A model generated the notes under the pieces. That model saw only the letters and a program-made list of their open reading frames with translations. It was not told where the DNA came from and did not search any database. From positions 128,169 to 192,168 of the forward strand of contig DBTT01000051.1 of NCBI GenBank assembly GCA_002307185.1: 64,000 nt of DNA, written 5' to 3'. Shown here one piece after another: positions 19,639 to 28,766 of this stretch; the stretch's first letter is position 1, and the number at the start of each line of letters is the position of its first letter. A program made the position numbers and the translations under genes. The stretch comes from Bacteroidales bacterium UBA1309 (lineage in GTDB: Bacteria > Bacteroidota > Bacteroidia > Bacteroidales > Dysgonomonadaceae).

Positions 19639-20744
19639 AATTAAACAACCGCTCGCTGGCAATCGATGTGTTTCGGGGATTGACAGTTTGTTTTATGATT
19701 ATTGTGAATACTTCAGGAGACGGTGCCACCACTTATGCTCCGCTCAAACATGCCATCTGGGATGGTTTCACGCCTACCGATCTGGTGTTTCCGTCCTTTC
19801 TTTTTGCAGTGGGTTCGTCCATGAGTTTTGCGATGGACAAATGGCGCAATATGGCTTCTTCGCAGGTGCTTTACAAAATCTTCAAACGCACATTCATTAT
19901 CTTCCTTTTGGGATATTTGATGTATTGGTTTCCCTTTTTCCGGGTGGATTCATCTTTTCATATTTTGTCTTTTCCAATTTCAGAAACACGGATTTTCGGA
20001 GTATTGCAACGCATTGCCTTGTGTTACGGAATCGGCGCGTTGATCCTTTATTATCTGAAACCGAAATGGTCGGTTGTGATAAGCGTTTTGATCCTGTTAG
20101 GCTATTGGGCTATTTATACGCTGTACGGAAGCTTCGACTTGCAACACAATCCCGTACTAGATCTGGACTTGAGGTTGTTTGGTGAAGCTCATCTTTATCA
20201 TGGTGAAGGTGTTGCATTCGATCCGGAGGGATTGTTGAGTACGCTACCAGCTCTTGTGAATGTGATTGCAGGTTTCTGGGTAGGCGACTATATTCGTAAA
20301 AAAGGAGCAAGCTATGAAGCACTTTCCAAAATACTATTGGTCGGTTTTATCCTCCTTGCACTGGGTTTTATGTGGAATTACGGCTTTGCGATCAACAAGA
20401 AACTGTGGACAAGCTCCTATGTGCTGGTCACTGTCGGGCTCGATTGTTTCCTGTTGGCTATGATTGCCTATTACACCGATTTGAAGCAAAGAACCCGAGG
20501 TGTTTACTTTTTCCAAGTCTTTGGACGAAACACATTGGCTATCTACCTCCTGTCGGAACTTTTGGTCATTCTTTTGTACATAACCCCAGTGGGCGGCGCA
20601 AATTTGTTCAGGTGGATATTCGTGCATATTTTCAAGCCCGTTGGTGATTATACCGGTGCATTTCTTTTTGCAATTGCTTACATGCTCGTCTGTTGGTCGG
20701 TGGGATACGTGATGGACAAGAAGAAGATATATATAAAGATCTGA
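19635..20744 (+). CDS. HGSNAT-like / DUF5009 membrane acetyltransferase
   Basis: This 369-residue polytopic membrane protein (about ten hydrophobic helices) belongs to the family of heparan-alpha-glucosaminide N-acetyltransferase. The motif LKHAIWDGFTPTDLVFPSF carries His39, matching the active histidine of the human enzyme as I recall it; RSLAIDVFRGLTV at the N-terminus is also typical. The human protein passes acetyl groups from cytosolic acetyl-CoA through the membrane to a terminal glucosamine, producing the substrate of NAGLU. Here the gene overlaps the GH89 gene by 4 nt, so a matched pair acting on alpha-glucosamine ends is a reasonable inference. The acceptor is unknown. Confidence 0.85.
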   Translation: MKLNNRSLAIDVFRGLTVCFMIIVNTSGDGATTYAPLKHAIWDGFTPTDLVFPSFLFAVGSSMSFAMDKWRNMASSQVLYKIFKRTFIIFLLGYLMYWFPFFRVDSSFHILSFPISETRIFGVLQRIALCYGIGALILYYLKPKWSVVISVLILLGYWAIYTLYGSFDLQHNPVLDLDLRLFGEAHLYHGEGVAFDPEGLLSTLPALVNVIAGFWVGDYIRKKGASYEALSKILLVGFILLALGFMWNYGFAINKKLWTSSYVLVTVGLDCFLLAMIAYYTDLKQRTRGVYFFQVFGRNTLAIYLLSELLVILLYITPVGGANLFRWIFVHIFKPVGDYTGAFLFAIAYMLVCWSVGYVMDKKKIYIKI

Positions 20745-20752
20745 TGGTTGAT

Positions 20753-20907
20753 GGGGCTGTTTCAGAAAAATGTTCATTGTGCTAATGTAGCTCCCCTGAC
20801 CGTTGGTTTCCAAAATTCACTGGATAAATAGTTTGTTTATTTTCAATGAAAAATCGATAATCGAAATTTTAGTGATTTGTACTTCAAAATACTTCAGAGA
20901 CAGCCCC
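20753..20907. repeat. MITE-like 155 bp element with terminal inverted repeats
   Basis: GGGGCTGTTTCAGAA (20753-20767) and TTCAGAGACAGCCCC (20893-20907) are imperfect inverted repeats with 13 of 15 positions matching when one is reverse-complemented. The 155 bp between the ends codes for nothing. Ends beginning GGGGCTGT are common for insertion sequences in Bacteroidota (from memory). I see no target duplication. It sits between convergent genes. Confidence 0.55.
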
Positions 20908-20912
20908 TCTTT

Positions 20913-21653
20913 TTATATCATCAATAATCCACCGTCAACAATGTATGAACTTCCGGTCACATAGCTTGATTCCTCAGATAATAAAAATGCAGCTACAGCA
21001 GCCGCTTCTTCCGGGTTTCCGATACGTTTGAGTAACACTGTTTTGGCAAGCCCATCTTCAAATTGCTTACGTAATTCATCAGGAAGAGAAGAACGTAGAT
21101 TACTTGTTATTGGTCCAGGGACGAGCGAATTCACTCTGATGTTTCGAGGTGCAAGTTCTGTTGCCCAACAGCGGGCTGCAGCCAAAATTGCAGCTTTGCT
21201 GGCAGAATATAATGAAACGGAGGATTGGCCTTCATACACAGCACTCGATGAAGTTACCAAAACAGAACCACCATCTTTAATATATGGGGACAGAGCCCCC
21301 ATTTGTAACATTGGTGTGATTACATTTACTTGAAACATTTTTTCAATCATTTCCTTGTTCATTCGATCCAAGGTGGCGCCAACTGCATAGGCTGCATTTA
21401 GCCAAAGTCCGTCAATTTTTCCATACTCTTTTACAATGGAAACAAGTCTGGCTGGAGATTCATTGTCTTCAGCATTGTCATTTATAATTATAGCGTTTGT
21501 ACCTAATCTTTCGGCAGCGGCATTTATATGTTTTTCTGTTCTTCCGGTGATTAAAACTTTTGCACCTTCATTCACAAGCCTTTCTGCTCCAGCCAAGCCA
21601 ATACCACTGCTTCCACCAGTGATTAGGAGTGTCTTATTCTCAAATCTTTTCAT
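20913..21653 (-). CDS. Short-chain dehydrogenase/reductase
   Basis: This 246-residue classical SDR has the NAD(P)-binding TGGSSGIG motif (residues 12-19), the LNAAYA stretch in place of the usual NNAG, and a catalytic Ser (SSSAVY, about Ser137) with the YxxxK pair Tyr149 and Lys153 (YSASK). It ends with SSYVTGSSYIVDGGLLMI, typical of FabG-like oxidoreductases. The substrate cannot be predicted. Two short palindromes lie upstream (21705-21714 and 21729-21741) and may bind a regulator. Confidence 0.9.
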   Translation of the reverse strand: MKRFENKTLLITGGSSGIGLAGAERLVNEGAKVLITGRTEKHINAAAERLGTNAIIINDNAEDNESPARLVSIVKEYGKIDGLWLNAAYAVGATLDRMNKEMIEKMFQVNVITPMLQMGALSPYIKDGGSVLVTSSSAVYEGQSSVSLYSASKAAILAAARCWATELAPRNIRVNSLVPGPITSNLRSSLPDELRKQFEDGLAKTVLLKRIGNPEEAAAVAAFLLSEESSYVTGSSYIVDGGLLMI

Positions 21654-21704
21654 TTATCTATCTATTTTATGATGACGTTATTATAGTGAAATTCTGGAGT
21701 AAGA

Positions 21705-21741
21705 ACAATATTGTCAAGTTTTATTTGTCAATATAATATTG
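21705..21741 (-). promoter_or_regulatory. Two palindromes upstream of the SDR gene
   Basis: ACAATATTGT (21705-21714) is a perfect palindrome, and CAATATAATATTG (21729-21741) is a palindrome around a central A. They share the ATATTG half-site and lie 52-88 bp before the SDR start. A candidate operator; the binding protein is unknown. Confidence 0.35.
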
Positions 21742-21816
21742 TAACTGAATGACTAAGATTAAAAGCTTCAATCGGTTAGGTGTGAAAGTTTGATGTGTTT
21801 TTGTATGAAGTCAGGC

Positions 21817-22521
21817 TTAGCCCACCAATGTTTCCAAAATGCGGAACATCAATTCATTGTTGGCGGGAATAATTCCTTCGCCAGCCTTGATTTGATCCAT
21901 TGTCTGAACGTATTTTCCTCCTTGATTGAGTTCTTCCAAATCGCCTCCGCTCATCAGTTGGATGCCTTCTTCATCCGCTTCGAAGTGGAATTGCAATCCC
22001 AACACTTTTTCGTTGTAAATAAATGCTTGGTTCAGACAAACGTCGGAGGATGCAATGCGGACTGCGCCTTCAGGTAAATCGAATGTGTCGCCGTGCCATT
22101 GGAAAATGGTGATTTCGTCACCAAAAGTGTCAAATGGAGCAATGTTTTTCCCCTCATTTGTAAACTGGATGCTCCACCAGCCAATTTCCTTCTCTTTGTT
22201 TTTATACACTTCAGCCCCTAAAGCATTGGCAATTAGTTGCGATCCAAGGCAAATCCCGATCACCACCTTATTGTTGTCAATAGCCTCTTTGATAGCCTTC
22301 TTTTCGAGTTTTAGCCACTCGTATTTGTTTTCTTCGTAAGTACCCATCGGACCGCCCATCACAACCATCACATCGTAGTCGGCTGAAGATGGAATCTGAT
22401 AATCGGCCTCGTAAAAATTGGTGTAGGCGATCGGATATGACCTACCTTTGCACCATGTCTCTATGCATCCCAGCCCTTCGAATGGCACGTGGCGGAAACA
22501 ATGAATTCTTTTGCTGCTCAT
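21817..22521 (-). CDS. Class I glutamine amidotransferase (GMP synthase-like domain)
   Basis: This 234-residue single-domain protein has the GATase1 triad: nucleophile Cys91 in VIGICLGSQLIANALGA, then His179 and Glu181 in LGLQFHFEADEE, and an oxyanion strand VVMGGPMGTYE. There is no synthetase domain, so it resembles stand-alone homologues of unknown acceptor, some of which act on gamma-glutamyl compounds. It has its own upstream gap after dnaG. The precise reaction is not predictable. Confidence 0.88.
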   Translation of the reverse strand: MSSKRIHCFRHVPFEGLGCIETWCKGRSYPIAYTNFYEADYQIPSSADYDVMVVMGGPMGTYEENKYEWLKLEKKAIKEAIDNNKVVIGICLGSQLIANALGAEVYKNKEKEIGWWSIQFTNEGKNIAPFDTFGDEITIFQWHGDTFDLPEGAVRIASSDVCLNQAFIYNEKVLGLQFHFEADEEGIQLMSGGDLEELNQGGKYVQTMDQIKAGEGIIPANNELMFRILETLVG

Positions 22522-22552
22522 ATTTTTTTAGTTAAATGTTGAACTTGCCGAA

Positions 22553-22580
22553 TTGTAAATGCGTAAAACTGCATTTACAA
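22553..22580 (-). terminator. Perfect 10-bp hairpin downstream of dnaG
   Basis: TTGTAAATGC (22553-22562) and GCATTTACAA (22571-22580) form a perfect stem with an 8-nt loop. It lies just past the dnaG stop and 31 bp before the amidotransferase start. There is no T run, so it may be a weak terminator or an operator for the downstream gene. Confidence 0.45.
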
Positions 22581-22590
22581 ATAAACGATT

Positions 22591-24588
22591 TTACATTTTC
22601 AATACAATTCGTTCTCCAAGGATCTTCACCAATTCTTTTTTTATAATTTGCAGTTGCGCTTTTTCCTTCATCTTTTCAATAGCCAGATCCATATTTCCAC
22701 TATTTTGAGCTTTCGACAATTCTTCCATCACCTGCTTCATTCGGAGTGAAAAATATTCATATTTCAATTCAATCATCACCCGGGGAACACTTGCCATAAG
22801 CTGCAATTCTTCGGCTAAGGGCGTTTCTTCCCGCGGAAGATTTTCCCCGTATTGCTTCAGGTAAATTTTGCTCAACTGGTAGCGGTCGCTCATAATTTCA
22901 GCGGCAATTTTACTGATCTGATTATCGGGATGTGACAGGAAAAATTTGTTTGTATGGAAATCTTCCTCTTCCAAATGCAGAACAGCTTCTTCAAAAATTT
23001 GCCGGAACAATGGATTTTGGAGTTGCAGGTTGTCCCGTTCCAAATCGAACTTCACATATTCGATTACGGTTGGAATGGGTTCGTCCGTTTGAGCCTCTTC
23101 GGGATCGGAAATCAATGGGAGGTTGCCGTAGCGAATCACATAGTAGATCACATTGCGTTCAAATTTATCCAATGCCGATGAATATGCCGGTGAGGAGGTA
23201 ATTTCTTCCGGCGCTTCCGCGTAAGCCGGAATTTGCACCGGATCTGAATTTTGTTGGTAATTGGATGCACCTTTTTTATCCAGGTTTGAGTAAATCTGTT
23301 TGTTGATTTCATTCACCAGCACCCGTTCATCCACTTCGAGCAATCCACTGCAATCGCGGATATAAACCGAACGGATAATTTGGTCGGGAATGAGCGATAT
23401 GCTTTTCACGATATCCGAAATCAATGCTGCACGCTTGATCGGGTCGTTACCTGCATCTTTCAGAAGCAGATTGGTCTTGAAACGGATAAAATCGTTTTCG
23501 TTTTGCTCCAAATAAGAGAGTAGGGTAGAGGCATTGTGCTTTCGGGCAAAGGAGTCGGGATCTTCGCCATCAGGAAGCAGCACCACTTTGATATTCAGCC
23601 CTTCTTCCAGCAGCAAATCAATTCCCCGCAATGCTGCCTTGATACCCGCAGCATCGCCGTCATAAAGCACCGTGATGTTGCTCGTGAATCGGTGAATAAG
23701 CTTGATCTGGCCGTGCGTCAATGCCGTTCCCGAGGAGGCGACCACATTCTCTATTCCCGCTTGGTGCATCGAAATCACATCGGTGTAGCCTTCCACCAAA
23801 TAGCATCTATCAGCCTTGGTGATGGACTGTTTGGCAAAATAAATGCCATACAACTGGTCGCTTTTATGGTAAATCTCACTTTCAGGAGAATTGACGTATT
23901 TCCCCGTGTTTTCTGCTTTTTTGAGAATGCGTCCGCCGAAAGCAACAACTTTTCCCGACAAGGTATGCACCGGAAACATCACCCTTCCACGGAAACGATC
24001 CGCAACATAGTTGTTTTCCCCTTGAATCACCAAGCCCGTTTTGAACAAGTATTCTTTGTTGTAGCCATTTTTGACGGCATCTTGATACAGGGCATCTTTT
24101 TGCTCAAGGCTGTAGCCGAGCTGGAATTTTTTTATAATATCATCCCGGAACCCCCTTTCACGAAAATAACTGAGGCCAATATTTTTCCCTTCCAAGTGGT
24201 TTTGAAGGGTGTTTATAAAATAATCTTTGGCGTAGTTATTCAGAATAAAAAGGCTTTCCCGTTCGTTGAATGCTTGTTTTTGCTCATCTGTCAACTCTTT
24301 CTCTTTGACCTCGATGCTGTATTTTTTTGCCAGAAACTTTAAAGCTTCATAGTAGGATAGTTGCTCGTGCTTCATGATGAAATGCACGGAGGTTCCCCCT
24401 TCGCCACAGGCAAAGCATTTGCAAATATTTTTTGACGGGGACACGTAGAAAGAGGGTGTCTTGTCCGAATGGAACGGACAAAGCCCCACATAATTGACCC
24501 CGCGGCGCTTGAGCGTCACGAAATCAGATACAACATCAACTATTTGTGCCGCATCCATGATGCGGTCAACGGTAATTTGGTCTATCAT
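22591..24588 (-). CDS. dnaG: DNA primase
   Basis: This 665-residue protein has the CHC2 zinc-binding domain (Cys37, His40, Cys58 and Cys61 in GLCPFHSDKTPSF ... CKCFACGEGG), the catalytic core, and a TOPRIM domain (LVEGYTDVISMHQAG, then VLYDGDAAGIKAALRG). The C-terminal region would bind the replicative helicase DnaB. It makes RNA primers for DNA replication. Length and order are normal for bacterial primases. The start at 24588 gives the typical N-terminus MIDQITVDRIMDAAQIVDVV. Confidence 0.97.
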   Translation of the reverse strand: MIDQITVDRIMDAAQIVDVVSDFVTLKRRGVNYVGLCPFHSDKTPSFYVSPSKNICKCFACGEGGTSVHFIMKHEQLSYYEALKFLAKKYSIEVKEKELTDEQKQAFNERESLFILNNYAKDYFINTLQNHLEGKNIGLSYFRERGFRDDIIKKFQLGYSLEQKDALYQDAVKNGYNKEYLFKTGLVIQGENNYVADRFRGRVMFPVHTLSGKVVAFGGRILKKAENTGKYVNSPESEIYHKSDQLYGIYFAKQSITKADRCYLVEGYTDVISMHQAGIENVVASSGTALTHGQIKLIHRFTSNITVLYDGDAAGIKAALRGIDLLLEEGLNIKVVLLPDGEDPDSFARKHNASTLLSYLEQNENDFIRFKTNLLLKDAGNDPIKRAALISDIVKSISLIPDQIIRSVYIRDCSGLLEVDERVLVNEINKQIYSNLDKKGASNYQQNSDPVQIPAYAEAPEEITSSPAYSSALDKFERNVIYYVIRYGNLPLISDPEEAQTDEPIPTVIEYVKFDLERDNLQLQNPLFRQIFEEAVLHLEEEDFHTNKFFLSHPDNQISKIAAEIMSDRYQLSKIYLKQYGENLPREETPLAEELQLMASVPRVMIELKYEYFSLRMKQVMEELSKAQNSGNMDLAIEKMKEKAQLQIIKKELVKILGERIVLKM

Positions 24589-24849
24589 TTTCTACGATTG
24601 AGTTTACGAAATTACGAAATTTGGCGGGAAAATAGCAGGGCGGGAATGAAAATTTGCGATCAATAGTTTTGGATAATGAGATAAAAAAGCACTGATATGA
24701 TTTGTTTGCAGTCATGTCCAACATATAGCTTGCTGACAACTTGGCGGAAATCATTCTTGTATTTGTTTAGTATGATTTGGATTGGTGGCATAAATGTCAT
24801 TTTCTTTATAAAATATAAATTGGCATTGTTGTCCGGTAAAAATAATAAG

Positions 24850-25672
24850 TTAACGTGAGTTAGATGTAAAAAGTTGACAAGAAAATAGGAATATAGCGAA
24901 TTATTCAGTAAATTTAAAGTGTTGAATAATAAATAATTACTAAAAACACTCGCTATGATTCACGAGCATAAAATTACTGAATTAAGCGAAGCGAATCACG
25001 AATTCCAAAAAGAAAAATAGTGCATGAGTAAATTTATTTTATTGTCGATGAGTTCTTCAAAGAATTTGACAACACCATAAAGGAACATTCCCTCGAAAAT
25101 GTGAAAACAAGCAAGAGAAACCGTAAATTCACCATGTCCGAAAGCGAAGTGATGACCATCCTGCTCCTGTTCCACCTGAGTGCCGCATTCAAGAACCTGA
25201 AGGCATTCTATGTGTTTTATATCCAAAAGCATATGGGGAAGGAATTTCCACGGACAGTCTCTTACAACCGGTTTGTGGAACTCCAGCCGCTCAAAAGCAT
25301 GGACTTACTTCCACGAACGCATCTTCGGAAAGCTATTCGGGAACAAGGGCTACATCGGAAAGGATCTCTTCGAACAGCTTTTCGTGGACGGCGTACATTT
25401 GGTCACAAAGATCAAAAAGAACATGAAGAACGCCTTGATGCTCCTTCAAGACAGAATCATGCTCAGGAAGAGGGCCCTTTATTGAGTCGGTCAATGACGA
25501 GTTGAAAAACATGTGCCAGGTCGAGCATACAAGGCACAGGTGCTTCGACAACTTAATATATTGTCTGCACTCGCAGCTTATTCTTTTTTCGACAAGAAAC
25601 CATCGATAAACATCAATGAAGACATTGTAGATCAAACTAGATTGACAAATGCTTAGGTCGAACTCAGGTTAT
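24850..25672 (+). mobile_element. Decayed IS982-family insertion sequence
   Basis: The ends are imperfect inverted repeats: the left end near 24850-24868 reads TTAACGTGAGTTAGATGTA, and the right end (25655-25672, reverse-complemented) reads ATAACCTGAGTTCGACCT. Between them is a broken IS982-type transposase. At about 820 bp it is shorter than a typical IS982 element because part of the transposase is deleted. A further copy of the end motif (ATAACCTGAGTTC) stands at 25761-25773. Confidence 0.75.
25024..25656 (+). pseudogene. IS982-family transposase pseudogene
   Basis: Fragments in several frames rebuild an IS982 transposase. MSKFI at 25024 shifts frame into FIVDEFFKEFDNTIKEHS and then into TMSESEVMTILLLFHLS and YIQKHMGKEFPRTVSYNRF (25101 onwards). 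A second frame gives IFGKLFGNKGYIGKDL and LVTKIKKNMKNALM (from about 25310), and a third ELKNMCQVEHTRHRCF (from about 25485). The stretch between NRFVEL and IFGKLFG, which should hold much of the DDE catalytic core, is missing. With several frameshifts and this deletion the gene is dead. Confidence 0.85.
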
Positions 25673-25833
25673 TTTAAAACAATTGCGTTCCTATATTCAT
25701 GTATTGAGAAATTAATCCTCAAGATCCGGAAGAATGATTATTCTTCTTTGGGTATGAGCGATAACCTGAGTTCTTTGCATGAAATAATTCCCATCAGAAG
25801 GAAAATCAAACTAAGAAACTACGCTTTTTTTTG

Positions 25834-25841
25834 TAAATTTG
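25834..25841 (+). promoter_or_regulatory. -7 box of the argS promoter
   Basis: TAAATTTG followed by CAGCCC matches the Bacteroidota -7 consensus TAnnTTTG. It lies 76 bp before the proposed argS start. No clear -33 TTTG is seen. Confidence 0.6.
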
Positions 25842-25916
25842 CAGCCCAAATACAACTCATCAAAGATTTATAGCAAGTGGGTTGTTTGGGTATTTGGGAC
25901 TAGAATGACATTACGG

Positions 25917-27710
25917 ATGAAAATAGAAAAGAAACTTCAGAATATTGTAGTTAGTGCAATTCACGCACTTTATGGGCAAAATGTAGCGGAAGATGCTGTG
26001 CAGTTGTCAAAAACGAAGAAAGACTTCAAGGGACATTTGACCTTGGTGGTATTTCCTTTCGTGAAAATTTCCCGGAAAAACCCGGAACAAACCGCTCAGG
26101 AAATAGGAGAATACCTTTGCGACAATACGATTGAAGTGTGTGATTTCAATGTCATCAAGGGTTTTCTAAACATCACAATTGCTCCGTCATCGTGGTTGGA
26201 ATTGCTGGATGAAGTCAATGCCAACCCAGACTATGGATTTTCTTCCGAAACTCCCGAATCTCCGCTGGTGATGATTGAATATTCTTCACCCAACACCAAC
26301 AAACCACTCCATTTGGGTCACATCCGCAACAACTTGCTCGGGTTTTCCCTTTCAAGGATCCTGAAAGCAAATGGAAACAAAGTGGTGAAAACCAACATTG
26401 TGAACGACCGCGGAATACACATTTGCAAATCGATGCTGGCTTGGAAAAAATGGGGCGAAGGGGTCACACCCGAATCGTCCGGCAAAAAAGGCGACCATTT
26501 GGTGGGTGACTTTTATGTACTTTTTGATAAACATTACAAAGAACAAATAAAAAAGCTGATTGGCGAAGGTCAAACAGAAGAAAGTGCAAAAAAAAATGCC
26601 CCATTGATACTCGAAGCACAAGACATGCTCCGCAAATGGGAAGCCGGCGACGAAGAAGTGGTGTCTCTCTGGAAGACCATGAATTCGTGGGTGTATGCTG
26701 GTTTTGCGGAAACCTATAAGGTGTTAGGCGTTGATTTTGACAAGATATATTACGAATCCGAAACCTACTTGACGGGTAGAGACGTTGTGTTGGATGGCTT
26801 GGAAAAAGGGACTTTCTTCCGCAAAGAGGATGGATCCGTTTGGGCAGATTTGACCAGTGACGGCCTCGACCAAAAACTCCTGCTCCGGGGCGACGGCACA
26901 TCTGTTTACATGACGCAAGACATCGGAACGGCCAAACTACGCTTTGATGATTACTCGATCAACAAAATGGTGTATGTGGTGGGTAACGAGCAAAACTACC
27001 ATTTTCAGGTACTCTCTCTCCTACTCGATAGCCTTGGTTTTGAATTCGGAAAAGGCTTGGTTCACTTTTCATACGGAATGGTGGAATTGCCCGAAGGGAA
27101 AATGAAATCCCGCGAAGGAACAGTGGTGGATGCCGACGATTTGGTAGAGGAAATGGTGAATACAGCCCGTGAAACATCCAAGGAACTCGGGAAATTGGAC
27201 AATTGCACGGAACAAGAGGCCGAAGAAATATCCCGGACTGTGGGACTTGGGGCTTTGAAATATTTCATTTTGAAAGTGGATCCCCGCAAGAACATGACCT
27301 TTAACCCGAAAGAATCTATCGACTTCAACGGGAACACCGGCCCTTTCATTCAATATACCTATGCCCGTATTCGTTCCGTGTTGCGCAAGGCAGAAGAACT
27401 AGGAATCCAAATCCCCGAAACGATTTCCGGTGATTTGAACCTGGCGGAAAAAGAGGAGTCGCTGATCCAAAACCTGGCGGAATTTGCGGCCATTGTCAAA
27501 CAAGCCGGCGATGAATACAATCCGGGATTGATTGCAAACTATGTCTATGAATTAGTGAAGGAATACAACCAGTTCTACCACGATTTCTCTATCCTGAAAG
27601 AAGAAAACGGAGATTTGCGCAATTTCCGCCTTTTGCTATCGAAAAACGTGGCCAGCACAGTGAAGAAAAGTTTCTGGATGCTGGGAATTGATGTTCCCGA
27701 AAGAATGTAA
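25917..27710 (+). CDS. argS: Arginyl-tRNA synthetase
   Basis: This class I enzyme charges tRNA-Arg. It has an N-terminal additional domain (residues 1-110), the HIGH-like motif NKPLHLGHIRNN near residue 130, the KMSKS counterpart KMKSREGTVVDADD near residue 395, and a C-terminal anticodon-binding alpha-helical domain. I place the start at the ATG at 25917 (MKIEKKLQNIVVSAI), giving 597 residues, the length I recall for Bacteroidales ArgS. Upstream in-frame ATGs at 25905 and 25839 would add residues that do not look conserved, and the 25839 codon overlaps the -7 box. Confidence 0.95.
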   Translation: MKIEKKLQNIVVSAIHALYGQNVAEDAVQLSKTKKDFKGHLTLVVFPFVKISRKNPEQTAQEIGEYLCDNTIEVCDFNVIKGFLNITIAPSSWLELLDEVNANPDYGFSSETPESPLVMIEYSSPNTNKPLHLGHIRNNLLGFSLSRILKANGNKVVKTNIVNDRGIHICKSMLAWKKWGEGVTPESSGKKGDHLVGDFYVLFDKHYKEQIKKLIGEGQTEESAKKNAPLILEAQDMLRKWEAGDEEVVSLWKTMNSWVYAGFAETYKVLGVDFDKIYYESETYLTGRDVVLDGLEKGTFFRKEDGSVWADLTSDGLDQKLLLRGDGTSVYMTQDIGTAKLRFDDYSINKMVYVVGNEQNYHFQVLSLLLDSLGFEFGKGLVHFSYGMVELPEGKMKSREGTVVDADDLVEEMVNTARETSKELGKLDNCTEQEAEEISRTVGLGALKYFILKVDPRKNMTFNPKESIDFNGNTGPFIQYTYARIRSVLRKAEELGIQIPETISGDLNLAEKEESLIQNLAEFAAIVKQAGDEYNPGLIANYVYELVKEYNQFYHDFSILKEENGDLRNFRLLLSKNVASTVKKSFWMLGIDVPERM

Positions 27711-27874
27711 GAACAAATTTGGAAAACATCGGGTTGCTTTTATTGGTGATTTGGGTTTGCATTTTCTAAATAATAACTATACCAAAGAGTAATCGAAGTC
27801 TTATTTCTGAATTGAGATTAAGATTCTGGTTACTCCTGTTTTTTACCATTTATCATTTCAACAAATTTCTTAAT

Positions 27875-28720
27875 ATGAAAACATTACTTCAACTTCAAAA
27901 AGATGAAATAACAAGCAGCCTGCTCTACGAGATGCTCGCCAAAAGGAGTAAGGATGAGCACAACAAACGAATATTTGTAAGACTGGCAGCTCAAGAAAAA
28001 CATCATTACAATTTCTTGATAAAACACACCAAAAGGGAGACACTTCCAAGCCAATTCTTGCTGTTCATATATGGTGTTTTTGCAGCAATCTTAGGAAATA
28101 CATTTGTATTGAAAATGATGGAGCGTTCGGAAGGAGATGCATTGGTAAATTATGCCCCATACACCCACATAGAGGGTATCGAGGCAATTATGAAAGAAGA
28201 AGAAGCACACGAAAACCAACTTTTCGACATGCTCAACGAAAAACGGTTGAACTACATGGGTTCGGTTGTTTTGGGGCTAAACGATGCCTTGGTAGAGCTC
28301 ACAGGCGCCTTGGCCGGATTCACGCTGGCCTTGCAAAGCTCACAACTGATAGCACTCACTGGAAGCATCACTGGTGTTGCGGCAGCCCTTTCTATGGCAT
28401 CCTCTGAATACCTCTCCCGCAAATCGGACGGGGAAACGACAGGCGAAGCCATCCAAGCATCCACTTATACAGGGACAGCCTATCTCGTCACGGTCGTTAT
28501 CCTGATTTTACCATTTCTTCTACTGTCAAACGTTTACATTTCTCTAATTCTTACCGTATTAGCAGCGATGTTCATTATAGCCGGATTCAACTTTTATTAT
28601 TCGGTGGTGAAGGAAGAAAGCTTCAAACGCCGTTTTCTTGAAATGGCAATCATCAGTTTCACCGTTGCCTTAATCAGCTTCGGCATTGGTTTTGTCTTAA
28701 ATAAATTTTTAGGCCAATAA
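27875..28720 (+). CDS. Ferritin-like/VIT1-family membrane protein (MbfA-like metal transporter)
   Basis: This 281-residue protein joins a ferritin-like four-helix domain (about residues 1-125, with metal-ligand candidates in LLYEML, EKHHY and EEEAHE) to a VIT1/CCC1 membrane domain (about 128-281, five hydrophobic helices, SVVLGLNDALVELTGALAGF and ASSEYLSRKS). In MbfA-type proteins the ferritin part senses or binds iron and the membrane part exports Fe2+ or Mn2+. I start at the ATG at 27875; an upstream start would add a hydrophobic tail unlike the family. It is a stand-alone gene 46 bp before the helicase. Confidence 0.85.
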   Translation: MKTLLQLQKDEITSSLLYEMLAKRSKDEHNKRIFVRLAAQEKHHYNFLIKHTKRETLPSQFLLFIYGVFAAILGNTFVLKMMERSEGDALVNYAPYTHIEGIEAIMKEEEAHENQLFDMLNEKRLNYMGSVVLGLNDALVELTGALAGFTLALQSSQLIALTGSITGVAAALSMASSEYLSRKSDGETTGEAIQASTYTGTAYLVTVVILILPFLLLSNVYISLILTVLAAMFIIAGFNFYYSVVKEESFKRRFLEMAIISFTVALISFGIGFVLNKFLGQ

Positions 28721-28766
28721 ATGCGAATTGGCTAAATGCTTCTTCTTCCACCAAACAAACGAATAA

